The translations under genes were made by a program, and so were the position numbers. The notes beneath the pieces are model-generated. The model did no database searches, was not told the DNA's origin, and worked only from the letters and a program-made list of their open reading frames with translations. From positions 248,001 to 312,000 of the forward strand of contig JAYJMM010000035.1 of NCBI GenBank assembly GCA_037349105.1: DNA of 64,000 bases, written 5' to 3'. Positions 54,011-64,000 of this stretch are shown piece after piece (the first letter of the stretch is position 1; each line of letters begins with the position of its first letter). This DNA is from Limnomonas spitsbergensis (lineage: Eukaryota; Chlorophyta; Chlorophyceae; Chlamydomonadales).

Positions 54011-54204
54011 AACAAAACGTGTGTGTGTGTTTGTTTTCCCTCCCTTGCCTCCCTCCTCCTCCTCTCCAACGCATGTTTGACTCGACGCATATTTCCCTTA
54101 CATCTCGACATCTGTCTTCTTCACTCACGCCCCTCCCCCGATAACCGGTATTCAATTCTGCTTAAACTTAGCCCTGAGCCCTGGACTCTTCCCTATTTCA
54201 ACAG

Positions 54205-57200
54205 AGGATGTTTATGGCGCCCTGGGTCAGTACTATGACGTGCAGTGGCTGAGCCTCCGGACGGGAACCTACAGGTGAGGGGAGCATGGAGGGAGGGAGG
54301 GAGTCCAATGCCGGGTCTGCCTGTTTGGAAGGGTAGGGCGGGATGGAGCGGTGGGTGGAAGATTAGGTGGGGCTGCATGGCGACAATGCCCACACGTCTG
54401 GCTGATTTAAAAGAGCTCGCACATGATTGGAATTAATTGAAATACCGGGGCTGCTCAAAGGAGGTGTCTCTTCACATGAGATGTGAGCCACTTGTATGCA
54501 GAAGCAGCAGCATAGGGCACCTTGCATATAAATCTGTGCAGACCCTGACACCCCCTTAGGAACCAGTGTTTATTTTTACGCACTTCAGCTACACTTCAGC
54601 TAAATCACAAGGGCTTTTGCAGCAAGCCCTGCCGCTCAGACCACCGGCCGTGGCCGGTCAAGGTTTGGTCCCAATCGGCCCAGTGATGGCCGCCCGGCAG
54701 CCACCTTGAGTTGGTCTGCCGCTAGATACTGTTAGGAATTCCCTGTCTGCCGCTTGCTGGCTGGCTCCCTCCACTCAGGCCGTCCGTGTTTGAAGAAAGC
54801 AAGAACCCAGGGATGAACTACACCATGCTAATGGACGGAGATTTCACCCATCCTAAGGTGAGGGTGGCAGGGTGGCAGCAGTGAGGGGGCAGGGTGGCAG
54901 CGGTGAGGGGGCAGGGTGGCAGCGGTGAGGGGGCAGGGTGGCAGTGGTGAGGGGGCAGGGTGGCAGTGGTGAGGGGGCAGGGTGGCGTTGGTTAGGGGGC
55001 AGGGTGGCGTTAGTTAGGGGGCAGGGTGGCAGCGGTGAGGGGGCAGGGTGGCAGTGGTGAGGGGGCAGGGTGGCAGCGGTGAGGGGGCAGGGTGGCAGTG
55101 GTGAGGGGGCAAGGTGGCAGCGGTGAGGGGGCAGGGTGGCAGCGGTGAGGGGGCAGGGTGGCAGTGGTGAGGGGGCAGGGTGGCAGCGGTGAGGGGGCAG
55201 GGTGGCGTTGGTTAGGGGGCAGAGTGGCAGTGGTGAGGGGGCAGGGTGGCAGTGGTCAGGGGGCAGGGTGGCAGCGGTGAGGGGGCAGGGTGGCAGTGGT
55301 GAGGGGGCAGGGTGGCAGCGGTGAGGGGGCAGGGTGGCAGTGGTGAGGGGGCAGGGTGGCAGTGGTGAGGGGACAGGGTGGCGTTGGTTAGGGGACAGGA
55401 CGGCAGTGGTGAGGAGGCAGGGTGGCAGCGGTGAGGGGGCAGGGTGGCAGCGGTGAGGGGGCAGGGTGGCAGCGGTGAGGGGGCAGGGTGGCGTTGGTTA
55501 GGGGGCAGGGTGGCAGTGGTGAGGGGGCAGGGTGGCAGCGGTGAGGGGGCAGGGTGGCAGCGGTGAGGGGGCAGGGTGGCAGTGGTGAGGGGGCAGGGTG
55601 GCAGTGGTTAGGGGGCAGGGTGGCAGTGGTGAGGGGGCAGGGTGGCAGCGGTGAGGGGGCAGGGTGGCAGCGGTGAGGGGGCAGGGTGGCAGCGGTGAGG
55701 GGGCAGGACGGCAGTGGTGAGGAGGCAGGGTGGCAGCGGTGAGGGGGCAGGGTGGCAGCGGTGAGGGGGCAGGGTGGCAGCGGTGAGGGGGCAGGGTGGC
55801 AGTGGTGAGGGGGCAGGGTGGCGTTGGTAAGGGGGCAGGGTGGCAGTGGTGCGGGGGCAGGGTGGCAGCGGTGAGGGGGCAGGGTGGCGTTGGTGAGGGG
55901 GCAGGGTGGCGTTGGTTAGGGGGCAGGGTGGCAGTGGTGAGGGGGCAGGGTGGCAGTGGTGAGGGGGCAGGGTGGCAGCGGTGAGGGGGCAGGGTGGCGT
56001 TGGTTAGGGGGCAGGGTGGCAGTGGTGAGGGGGCAGGGTGGCAGCGGTGAGGGGGCAGGGTGACGTTGGCTAAGGGGCAGGGTAGCGTTGGTGAGGGGGC
56101 AGGGTGGCAGCGGTGAGGGGGCAGGGTGGCAGTGGTGAGGGGGCAAGGTGGCAGCGGTGAGGGGGCAGGGTGGCAGTGGTGAGGGGGCAGGGTGGCGTTG
56201 GTGAGGGGGCAGGGTGGCGTTGGTTAGGGGGCAGGGTGGCGTTGGTTAGGGGGCAGGGTGGCGTTGGTGAGGGGGCAGGGTGGCAGTGGTGAGGGGGCAG
56301 GGTGGCAGCGGTGAGGGGGCAGGGTGGCGTTCGTTAGGGGGCAGGGTGGCAGTGGTGAGGGGGCAGGGTGGCAGCGGTGAGGGGCAGGGTGGCAGTGGTT
56401 AGGGGGCAGGGTGGCAGTGGTGGGGGGGCAGTGTGGCAGTGGTGAGGGAGCAGGGTGGCAGCGGTGAGGGGGCAGGGTGGCAGTGGTGAGGGGACAGGAC
56501 GGCAGTGGTGAGGAGGCAGGGTGGCAGCGGTGAGGGGGCAGGGTGGCAGCGGTGAGGGGGCAGGGTGGCAGCGGTGAGGGGGCAGGGTGGCAGCGGTGAG
56601 GGGGCAGGGTGGCGTTGGTTAGGGGGCAGGGTGGCAGCGGTGAGGGGGCAGGGTGGCAGCGATTAGGGGGCAGGGTGGCAGCGATTAGGGGGCAGGGTGG
56701 CAGCGATTAGGGGGCAGGGTGGCAGTGGTGAGGGGGCAGGGTGGCAGTGGTGAGGGGGCAGGGTGGCAGCGATTAGGGGGCAGGGTGGCAGCGATTAGGG
56801 GGCAGGGTGGCAGTGGTGAGGGGGCAGGGTGGCAGCGATTAGGGGGCAGGGTGGCGTTGGTTAGGGGGCAGGGTGGCAGTGGTGAGGGGGCAGGGTGGCA
56901 GCGGTGAGGGGGCAGGGTGACGTTGGCTAGGGGGCAGGGTAGCGTTGGCTAGGGGGGCAGGGTGGCAGTGGGGAGGGGGCAGGGTGGCAGCGGTGAGGGG
57001 CAGGGTGGCAGTGGTTAGGGGGCAGGGTGGCAGTGGTGGGGGGGCAGTGTGGCAGTGGTGAGGGAGCAGGGTGGCAGCGGTGAGGGGGCAGGGTGACGTT
57101 GGCTAGGGGGCAGGGTAGCGTTGGCTAGGGGGGCAGGGTGGCAGTGGGGAGGGGGCAGGGTGGCAGCGGTGAGGGGCAGGGTGGCAGTGGTTAGGGGGCA

Positions 57201-59754
57201 GGGTGGCAGTGGTGGGGGGGCAGGGTGGCAGTGGTGAGGGGGCAGGGTGGCAGTGGTGAGGGGGCAGGGTGGCAGCGGTGAGGGGGCAGGGTGGCAGCGT
57301 ATTATACCTATGATTATCCCACAGTGGTGACCTGCATGTAAGACATGGTGTTGCTTGCTGCTGTTGATACAGGATTTGGGCCACAAGATCATGGCTGACC
57401 TGGCGGTGTGGCTGATCCTACAGACAGCCATTGACCTGATGATCCGCCCCTTGAGTACTGAGGAGGGGGAGATGCGGTCAGAGGAGTTGCCGGAGCCTAT
57501 GCATCCAGGCGAGATGAGGGCAGGAGGAGGGGTGGGGGGAGGGGTGGGGGAGGGGAGATGGATGGGACAGATAGCCCAAGGTGCATAGAGACCCTGGTGA
57601 GTCATTGTGGTTGTCTAAACCATTGCTGCGGCTGACTCCCCTCATCCGCTCTTCAGGGTAACTTTTGGTGGAGGCAAGGCATCGCACATGCACTACGTTA
57701 CCTTTTGCAAATGCAATTGCTGCCCTCATGGCGTCGTCTGCAAACACGTCGCTCAATTAACACTGATGTCCTCTTGTCCTGCAGGGAACACCGTGACCGG
57801 GTCCCCCATGTGCGTGTACCTGGATGGCCTGAAGCCGCTGGTGGCCACCTCCAGGGGGTTTGAATTCATAACGGAAGGCCTGAAGAAGAAGAAGGGGCTT
57901 GTGGGATTCAAACCTGGTGGGCACTGGATCCTAGCCCTCTTCCTATCCCCATCCCCTCTTCTCCTCCCCTTTGGCACACACAGATGATTTGTCCAGTGAT
58001 AGGGTAGCTGAACAGCGGATAGTGCAACTGCCCCATCACCCCTATTTCCATTGTGTGTTGACACGAAGTGGGTACAGGACCGCCTGCGAGGGGCCGCCCC
58101 TTGGCCACCACTAGCGGCTGATGCATTATACATTTACACATCTGGACTGTTTTCAGACCGGAGGCCCAAGCAGTCGAGCTGGCTGCACCAAGGAGGTTCA
58201 GCCGGAGGTCGGAGGGTAGCTGAATGGTAGCTGACAGCCACTAAGTGCAAGCACACTGCTGACATCCCGCATGCACACTGTATGTGACTGTCCAGCTTTG
58301 GATCGATTCCTGTTGGGAGATTGCACATGCATGCAGTGCACACAGACCCTTCTTCCGCCCGAGGTGGCGCAAACGAATGACGACGCAACACCCCTCCACC
58401 CCTCCCCTCCCCTCCCCTCGAAGGCCCGCCTGGATGAGGGTTGGTGCTGGTGCAGCATGGCCTATTTGTATCCTTTGTTCCCTACGAGCACTCGCTTTGG
58501 AAGCAGTCAAAGGGTAGCTGAACGCACCTGAATGCCCCTCTCCCACTACCCTCCTCTCCTCCTCCTCTTAACCTCCCCTGCTGCCTCCTGAATGCAGGTG
58601 ACTTTGTCCAGCTCCGAATTGACACCTGGCGGGAAGATGTGCACAGTGCCTTGAGGTCCCTTCCGGGGGTGACGAGAGACAGTGTAGCGGACGCTGAGAT
58701 GGTGCTGGTGCAGCTCGGCTTCCTCAAGTCTTATGAGCACATGGGCATAGCGACAGTCAGGTGGGTATGTGACCCACCGCTGACAGGGTGTAGGTGAAAC
58801 CTGGAGCGGGCTATGCCTGTGTTACAAATGTGTACGACCCAGCATGGCGACATTTAGGTGGAAATTTGACCCACACTGCTGGGGGTTGTCAAGGGCGCCC
58901 CTGGCATGGCGTGCATGCCATGGTGGGGATAATCATATAAACATGGTGGTTAAGTTGGTTTGACTCGGTCTTATCAGAACCCACACAACTTAACCCCAAA
59001 ACCCTTCATGCACGCCGATATGACCCCTTGCCTGGCTGACTCATCTAGCTCACTCCCCTCCAGAGATTCCTTGTTGCTCCCCTAACACATTTGCCTGGCT
59101 TGCTTATCTTGCTCCCTCTCCTTGCTCCCTCACTAGCTGCGTGTCCGGATGTTCGTGCAAGGAGAAGATAGTGGATGCGCACCACGAAGAGCGGAACAGC
59201 CAGACCCACATGACTAACCTGGAGGTGTGCAGAATGGAACCTTGTGCTGGCTGGGATGGGAGGTGATCCGCATAATGAACAGGCTAGGCTAGGCTAGGCT
59301 AGGCTAGGCTAGGCTAGGCTAGGCTACGGATGTGGAAGGAGAATGCAATTCAACTATGTTGACCTCTATGCAGAGGCCGCATATCTGCAGTTATGGGCGT
59401 CGAGCACAACACAGGGAAAATGCTGCCTCTCCTTTCTGGACAATGTGGCGGATGAGCGCACCCTGTTCACACCCCGTTGTGCACACTCACTTCCCTCACT
59501 CTTCACAACCATCACTCCTGCAGGTATCTCAACACGCAGAGTGTATTCTCAACGTCAACATTTCTTCCACCACCACCAGTGGGGAACACAAGTTCAAAAT
59601 CTTGGCTCTGATCATTAACGACCAACCTCAAGGTGGGTGTTGCGGATGCCAGGGGGTCCAGGGTCGAACAGCTGCGGAATCCAATTCAGCTGATCGCTTT
59701 CAGCACGGACCAAATATTCAAACCACCGCATATCAGGGCGCTGATCATAAATGA
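54205..59754 (+). CDS. SGNH hydrolase gene, C-terminal exons
   Basis: Exons 54,205-54,274, 54,779-54,857, 57,373-57,508, 57,785-57,916, 58,598-58,760, 59,137-59,224 and 59,524-59,754 join in phase (299 codons plus stop). ALGQYYDVQWLSLR is family sequence. DGDFTHPK and DLGHKIMADL, split by the minisatellite intron, give the SGNH block V Asp-x-x-His dyad. A C-terminal beta-rich domain follows: GFEFITEGLKKKKGLVGFKPGDF, LVQLGFLKSYEHMG, SCVSGCSCKEKIVDAHHEER, SSTTTSGEHKFKI. Exon 3 of this group joins best with a GC donor (CCAG|GCGAGA, 57,509). A GT donor 72 nt downstream is also in phase. The small exon linking LIMMQ (42,804) to EDVYG (54,205) was not found. The last exon may read through to the stop at 59,752 or splice at 59,633. 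Confidence 0.88.
54858..57297 (+). repeat. Intronic minisatellite, 22-bp unit, about 110 copies
   Basis: The unit is GTGAGGGGGCAGGGTGGCAG plus CG or TG, with variants GTTAGGGGG..GGCGTTG and GATTAGG. The array begins exactly at the splice donor after HPK (AAG|GTGAGG, 54,858) and ends about 75 bp before the next exon. Each canonical unit contains GTGAGG. It is strongly G-rich on the sense strand, so G-quadruplex formation is likely. Open frames on either strand are period-22 artefacts. Confidence 0.95.
59281..59325 (+). repeat. (AGGCT)9 microsatellite
   Basis: Nine perfect AGGCT units, 56 bp after the splice donor of the exon ending 59,224 (intron). Confidence 0.95.
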
Positions 59755-62600
59755 CACTCCCTGGTGAGTAACTGGGTGGTGCGGGGGGCTGAAGGCTTGA
59801 CGACGAATGAGGGGGCAAACAACAGCAAGGGCATACATGTGTGGGTGCTTCCGATACTGGGATACAGCCTCTCCCCGTGCGTCAGTCTTGTTGTGCACCT
59901 CCATGGATGGTCCTCTCATCCTTTGTTTCTGGATGCATGCAGGCTATGCAATGAAGGGGGCGGTGGACCCACGCTCTCACTCCGAAACCATGGACACAAG
60001 CCAGAGTCAAGGCACGCACAGATACTGAATGGGGAGTCAGTATGCCGTTGTGGAGGGGGGCAAGCTTTGCCTCTCAGGGTTTTACCCACCTTGACCCCCG
60101 TGGATAACCCATCCCGCACACTCATCAAGGCTCACCGGATGTGTGAGCATGCAAACAAGCGCCATTAGAGGCTGATGTGACATTTGGTGTGATCGCACCT
60201 GGGGTGCACTTCAAACATGTGACCAAGGACATAACATCAAAACAAAAGTGAAGCAAAATAATGATATCTATTGGTACGCTACTTGGATTCTTTCAAAGTT
60301 TAAGCCAGCCGTCTTGAAAACCAGAATCCACTAAAGTGGAGAAGGTGGAATGGGAGGACATAAGATTATGTAGCCAGTCAACCAACCTTGAGGTCCCACG
60401 CGGTCAAGGAACCGAACTGGTTTGCGGACACCTGCTCCATGCAACAATTTTTGGTGCACCGCTGGACTGAAATTCTTTAAACATGACACAAGACAGACAT
60501 CGTGGCTCTTGGCACATCACGGACGTCTAAACCCTTTGTCTCTAGAGAATCTCACTACCGTATGTGTAAGCGATAAAACTTAATCTACATAGGATGTAAG
60601 GGGGCCTAGGCACCTGGCTCACCCACTTCTCGGTGGGCCTGCCTCTTCAAAAATACTGAAGTTTGGCTCCGGTTCGGGCAGGGCCCGGAGTCCACTCGCC
60701 CCCGATGCTAGGTACGATAAGGGATCCTGTCCACCTAGGTTGTATTGATTTGGCATGAAGGGTGCATTGAAAAGGCTGGTAGTTTTGAAGTCACCGATGA
60801 CGCTCTCACATTGCAAGTACATCAGATATGACCAGTAGTTCCCATTGTCAGATTTTTTATGACATTGTGTCAACCATTCTGTTGTTTGGCTTCAGCATGA
60901 ACGTCATCGGTGAAGAAGCCCGTTCCGCATGGCCCCTTCGTGTTCTCTGGCCTGCGAAAGCCGGAAGGGCGCATACGTGCAAAAAGCTTACCGGTGTGCA
61001 ACTCCTACATGGTCTTTGGCATGCGACGCAAACCTGTGCCGCAAAAGACGGGGCAACGATAGACGGGGTTGCAGATGGGCCGGGCAGGTCAATAACGTTA
61101 CACCTCTGGGCCCGCTCAAAGCTCGGCCGCGTGGGCGCCCAACTGTTCAAAAGGGAGTAAAGATAAAAGGAAGAGAGGGGGAAAGGAACAAAAGGAGAGG
61201 CCGGGAAGGCAACAAAAACCAAGTCTAGCACCTGAGTTCCACTAGAGACTAACCCTCAACAAAGCTACTAAAAAATAGGTAAGTCCAGAAAAGCAAGTGC
61301 ATCCCACCCCTGCTTGGCCGCGAGGGCGCCCCACTGATGCAACTGAGTGATGCCTGCCACAAGCGTACCTGCCAATTTGCCATGCACAGTGCATGCTTCA
61401 AGCATATGTGTCCTGCCACCTTCAGAAGTGTACCGGTCATAAGGCATGGATTACATGCCAGGACGTGCCTATCTGCCATGCGCTTGCCTGCCACAAGCAT
61501 CTAGTAGGACGGGTGCGCGTGGTCAAGCTCATCCTTTCACTTTTGGGTTCGCGTGATGGTCTGCCTCACTATGCCACTTGAATCTCTAGCAACCACATAT
61601 GGCCATTAGCACTCGGGCCATGACCACATTTGACGCAGCTGATTGCCTTGCCCCCCCCCCCCCCCAAATGCAGGTACCAAAGCAATTGCGTTGCGTTGTG
61701 GTTTATTCTAATGCTTGCTTCACCATTGGCCACTGTTGATCAGGCATGGTGACCTCTAGTTGTCACCTTCAACGTCACCCCACTCAACAACACACTTTTC
61801 AGGTAAGCTTGGAGATATGCATGTATGGTTGCTTTGTTTGGGACCAGTCATGTATCCAGACCAAAGCTTAACACCATGGCTATCTACTTCCACAGGCACA
61901 CACTCTGAGAAACGGTACGCTGCATTTCATGCCTCCGCCATTGTCGTTGTTACCTTGACTTTGGCGACCGTTCATTGAAGCGTCGGTGAGTTAACAGGCC
62001 ATTCATGATTTGTCGATGAAAAGCAAATGTGCGCCGCTTGAGCTGAATTTTGGATTTGACCCCAAATTTCCAGGTGGTCCCATAAAAGGAAGCTTAGTTC
62101 GAAGAGCAGCATGAATATCATGGCCAAGCATCACAATATGTGCGAAGAGATGTACAAACTATTTGTTTTGAGATACGGAGCGAGATGACATGGTGCATCT
62201 AATTGTTTGGCTATGTTTGTGTTCACATCCAATTTATATGAATAAACCAAACAATAGGTTCGACTCGTGTCATCCTACCAGTCCTTTGGGGTGATATTTC
62301 AATTTTGTTCCTCTCACATTTGTTTCTCCTTTCTTTACTTCTGACTTGTCTAGGGCTAGATTCTAGTGCCTGCGACTGAGGGGCATGTAGGTAAATCATC
62401 GGACTTCCTTTCATGTTGTGGGGGGTCTTTTTCATTTCCTTTGTTTTACATGTTCTCCTTTCCCCTCATGCCCTCAGTTTTATTTTCAACCATCCTTATA
62501 GTTTAGCGCCCACACGGCCGAGCATGATGGGGCTAGGCCTAGAGCACCCAGAGGTGTAATGTAATTGACTGGCCAACATCACGACCATGCACTGACATGA
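59755..62600. other. Downstream intergenic region, no recognisable gene
   Basis: GCTCGGCCGCGTGGGCGCCC (61,120) is repeated in inverted form near 62,505-62,523 and loosely at 61,310. A C15 run is at 61,651. Short open frames show no domain. Confidence 0.45.
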
Positions 62601-62637
62601 CACTCCTAGTAAACGTAAATTGCTACCAATCAAAAGC

Positions 62638-62830
62638 GTAGCACTCCTACCAGTCCAAAGTGTACCACTCCCACCAGTCCACAGTTTAGCAATCCTACCA
62701 GTCAACATTGTAGCACTCCTACCAGTCAACAGTGTAGCAATCCTACCAGTCAACAGTGTAGCACTCCTACCGACCAGTCCACAGTGTAGCACTGCTACCA
62801 GTGCACATTGTAGCACTGCTACCAACGCTC
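62638..62830 (+). repeat. 24-bp tandem repeat, about 8 copies
   Basis: Unit GTAGCACTCCTACCAGTCAA plus CAGT with few changes. The unit core GTAGCANTGCTAC-like words are near-palindromic, and dispersed GTAGCA/TGCTAC words continue to about 63,030. Confidence 0.85.
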
Positions 62831-63088
62831 ATACAGCCCATATGTAGGATCCGGTTCGTAGCACTGCTACATATCATGAGATATGTAGGACATTTGTAGC
62901 AAGCAATCGCACTGCTACAAGCATTGCTACATTCTGTAGTAATTCCTACATGTCCTCCTACAGAATGGGTTCCCATGCCGAATTAAAGCTGTAGGAGACG
63001 TGTAGCACTATTGCAGTACTACTACAAGAGGGTTAACAATTCAAAGTGTTTATTAGGATGCGAGGGAAGTAATGGCAATTAATTGGGA

Positions 63089-64000
63089 GTGTTAGGAATG
63101 TTGGGGGAACAATGGTAAGGCGTGGGAATTCATAAGCATTGCGGGGAATTATACGTTTTACATTAGGTGTAGTGGTCACGAACCACCTAGTCCAGAAATA
63201 CCAGTCACGTCGTCCCGAATCGTGTCCCACGATAACTAAGAAGTCACGTAGATGGATTACGACGTACCCGAGTCCCGAACCCTACCAGGTTAAACCCTGC
63301 TCCGAGCTCCTACTTGAGGACTCGTTGCTAGTTTTCGGGGAGTCTCTTGAGAGAATTTCAATCGGACTCATTATCCGATTGCCCCATTAATACCAAATCG
63401 TCATGTCTCGGCTATCAGAGCACTTCCAGTCTACACCACTCCAGTCCAGTATTCCAGAATCCCCTTTAGCCCTCCGCGTCCCTCGTCCCTTAAGTCCCGC
63501 TACAGTCAACCCGAGTTCTCAGCGGAAATGTATATAAAGGTATACCTAACAAGTAAGTCCTTAATTAGAGAGCAAAGCCCCCCCTAGGGGCTTGCACCTC
63601 TACATTATGAATATGTACTACATATTGCCATGCAGATGAAAAAATACCTGAAATTGCATTCCGAAGGTTAGGTTTAAGATGTTTAGTTGGGTGCAAGGTT
63701 CAGAGTGTTTAGTGGGGGGTGGGGGATTAGGGTTTACACCATCGATACAATGTGTCACAACAACACACTGGCAATTGAAATGTCACCACTATTGTAGGAC
63801 ATGAATACCGCTGTGAACAACTAGGGTTTAGGGTTTAGAGAACCCGAAACCCTGAACCTAGCAGCCGGCAATGGCCGCGCCGTGAAGGATGACACCTTCT
63901 CGAGTGGATATCACTACGTCACAACACTTCATTTCATTCAACATCAGCCAGCGCAAGGGATACCGCTCTTCTACTTCGCGAGTTGGTCGTCTCTTGAGCT
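63089..64000 (+). other. Possible LTR-like region, otherwise unassigned
   Basis: TGTTAGGAATGTTGGGGGAA at 63,089 follows a purine-rich TTGGGAG. A TATATAAAG box lies at about 63,532. This resembles a plant LTR start and promoter, but no end or partner is visible. GGGTTTAGGGTTTAGAG at about 63,825 is a two-copy TTTAGGG telomere-like motif. Confidence 0.3.

Noticed and set aside
54858..57297. CRISPR-like regular repeat array
   Set aside because: Direct tandem repeat without spacers, in a eukaryotic intron.
55796..57605. Open frames over the 22-bp array (Pro/His-rich or Gly/Val-rich)
   Set aside because: The repeat has no stops in these frames. The products are perfect period-22 peptides and lie in an intron.
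60619..61231. Short frames with some protein character (GLRALPEPEPNFSIF and others)
   Set aside because: No domain, no splice context, and overlapping frames on both strands are equally open.
63825..63845. Interstitial telomere
   Set aside because: Only about two TTTAGGG units; could be chance. Similar GGGTTAGGG words occur near 42,350 and 43,035.

Overview
The window is nuclear DNA from a eukaryote of the green lineage (green alga or charophyte; inferred, not proven). The grounds are GT-AG and GC-AG spliced exons of an algal/plant-type SGNH hydrolase gene, plant-type TTTAGGG-like motifs, plant-style LTR retrotransposons including a chromovirus, and hAT and PIF/Harbinger-like elements. There are no bacterial operons, rRNA genes or CRISPR arrays.

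Bases 1-26,400 are stacked LTR retrotransposons. Element A (1-2,002, minus) is an open but truncated reverse transcriptase/RNase H polyprotein that runs off the left edge just as a cytosine methyltransferase motif I begins. Element C (2,003-6,656, minus) is a chromovirus (gag zinc knuckle, protease, RT, RNase H, integrase, chromodomain) inserted into element A, with a 316-bp LTR. Its gag and pol are joined by a textbook -1 frameshift site. Element B (about 6,660-26,364, plus) is a very large, decayed Ty3-like element. Its order is a coiled-coil ORF, gag, aspartic protease, four unrecognised ORFs, RT, RNase H, a C5 cytosine DNA methyltransferase, integrase, and a PHD finger fused to the integrase C-terminus. 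The retroelement that carries both a DNA methyltransferase and a histone-reader-type finger is the most striking system here.

Bases 27,145-29,960 hold a 5'-truncated LINE with RNase H, a zinc motif and a possible PD-(D/E)XK endonuclease. Bases 30-36 kb are mostly unrecognised non-coding sequence with simple repeats.

Bases 36,797-42,258 form a large inverted repeat with arms of about 2.65 kb. The right arm holds the signal-peptide exon and catalytic-Ser exons of a secreted SGNH hydrolase gene. The left arm holds a mirror copy that is frameshifted in exon 1 and cut off inside exon 4. The intact gene runs from 40,892 to 59,754 on the plus strand. Exons 1-5 lie at 40.9-42.8 kb and the C-terminal exons at 54.2-59.75 kb, separated by an intronic stretch of about 11.4 kb. 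That stretch has collected minisatellites, a hAT element with a perfect 8-bp target duplication, a Harbinger-like MITE with TTA duplication, another terminal-inverted-repeat element and a tRNA-derived SINE-like sequence. Another intron is an array of about 110 copies of a 22-bp unit that begins exactly at the 5' splice site and repeats its GTGAGG sequence. Bases 59.8-64 kb show no recognisable gene.
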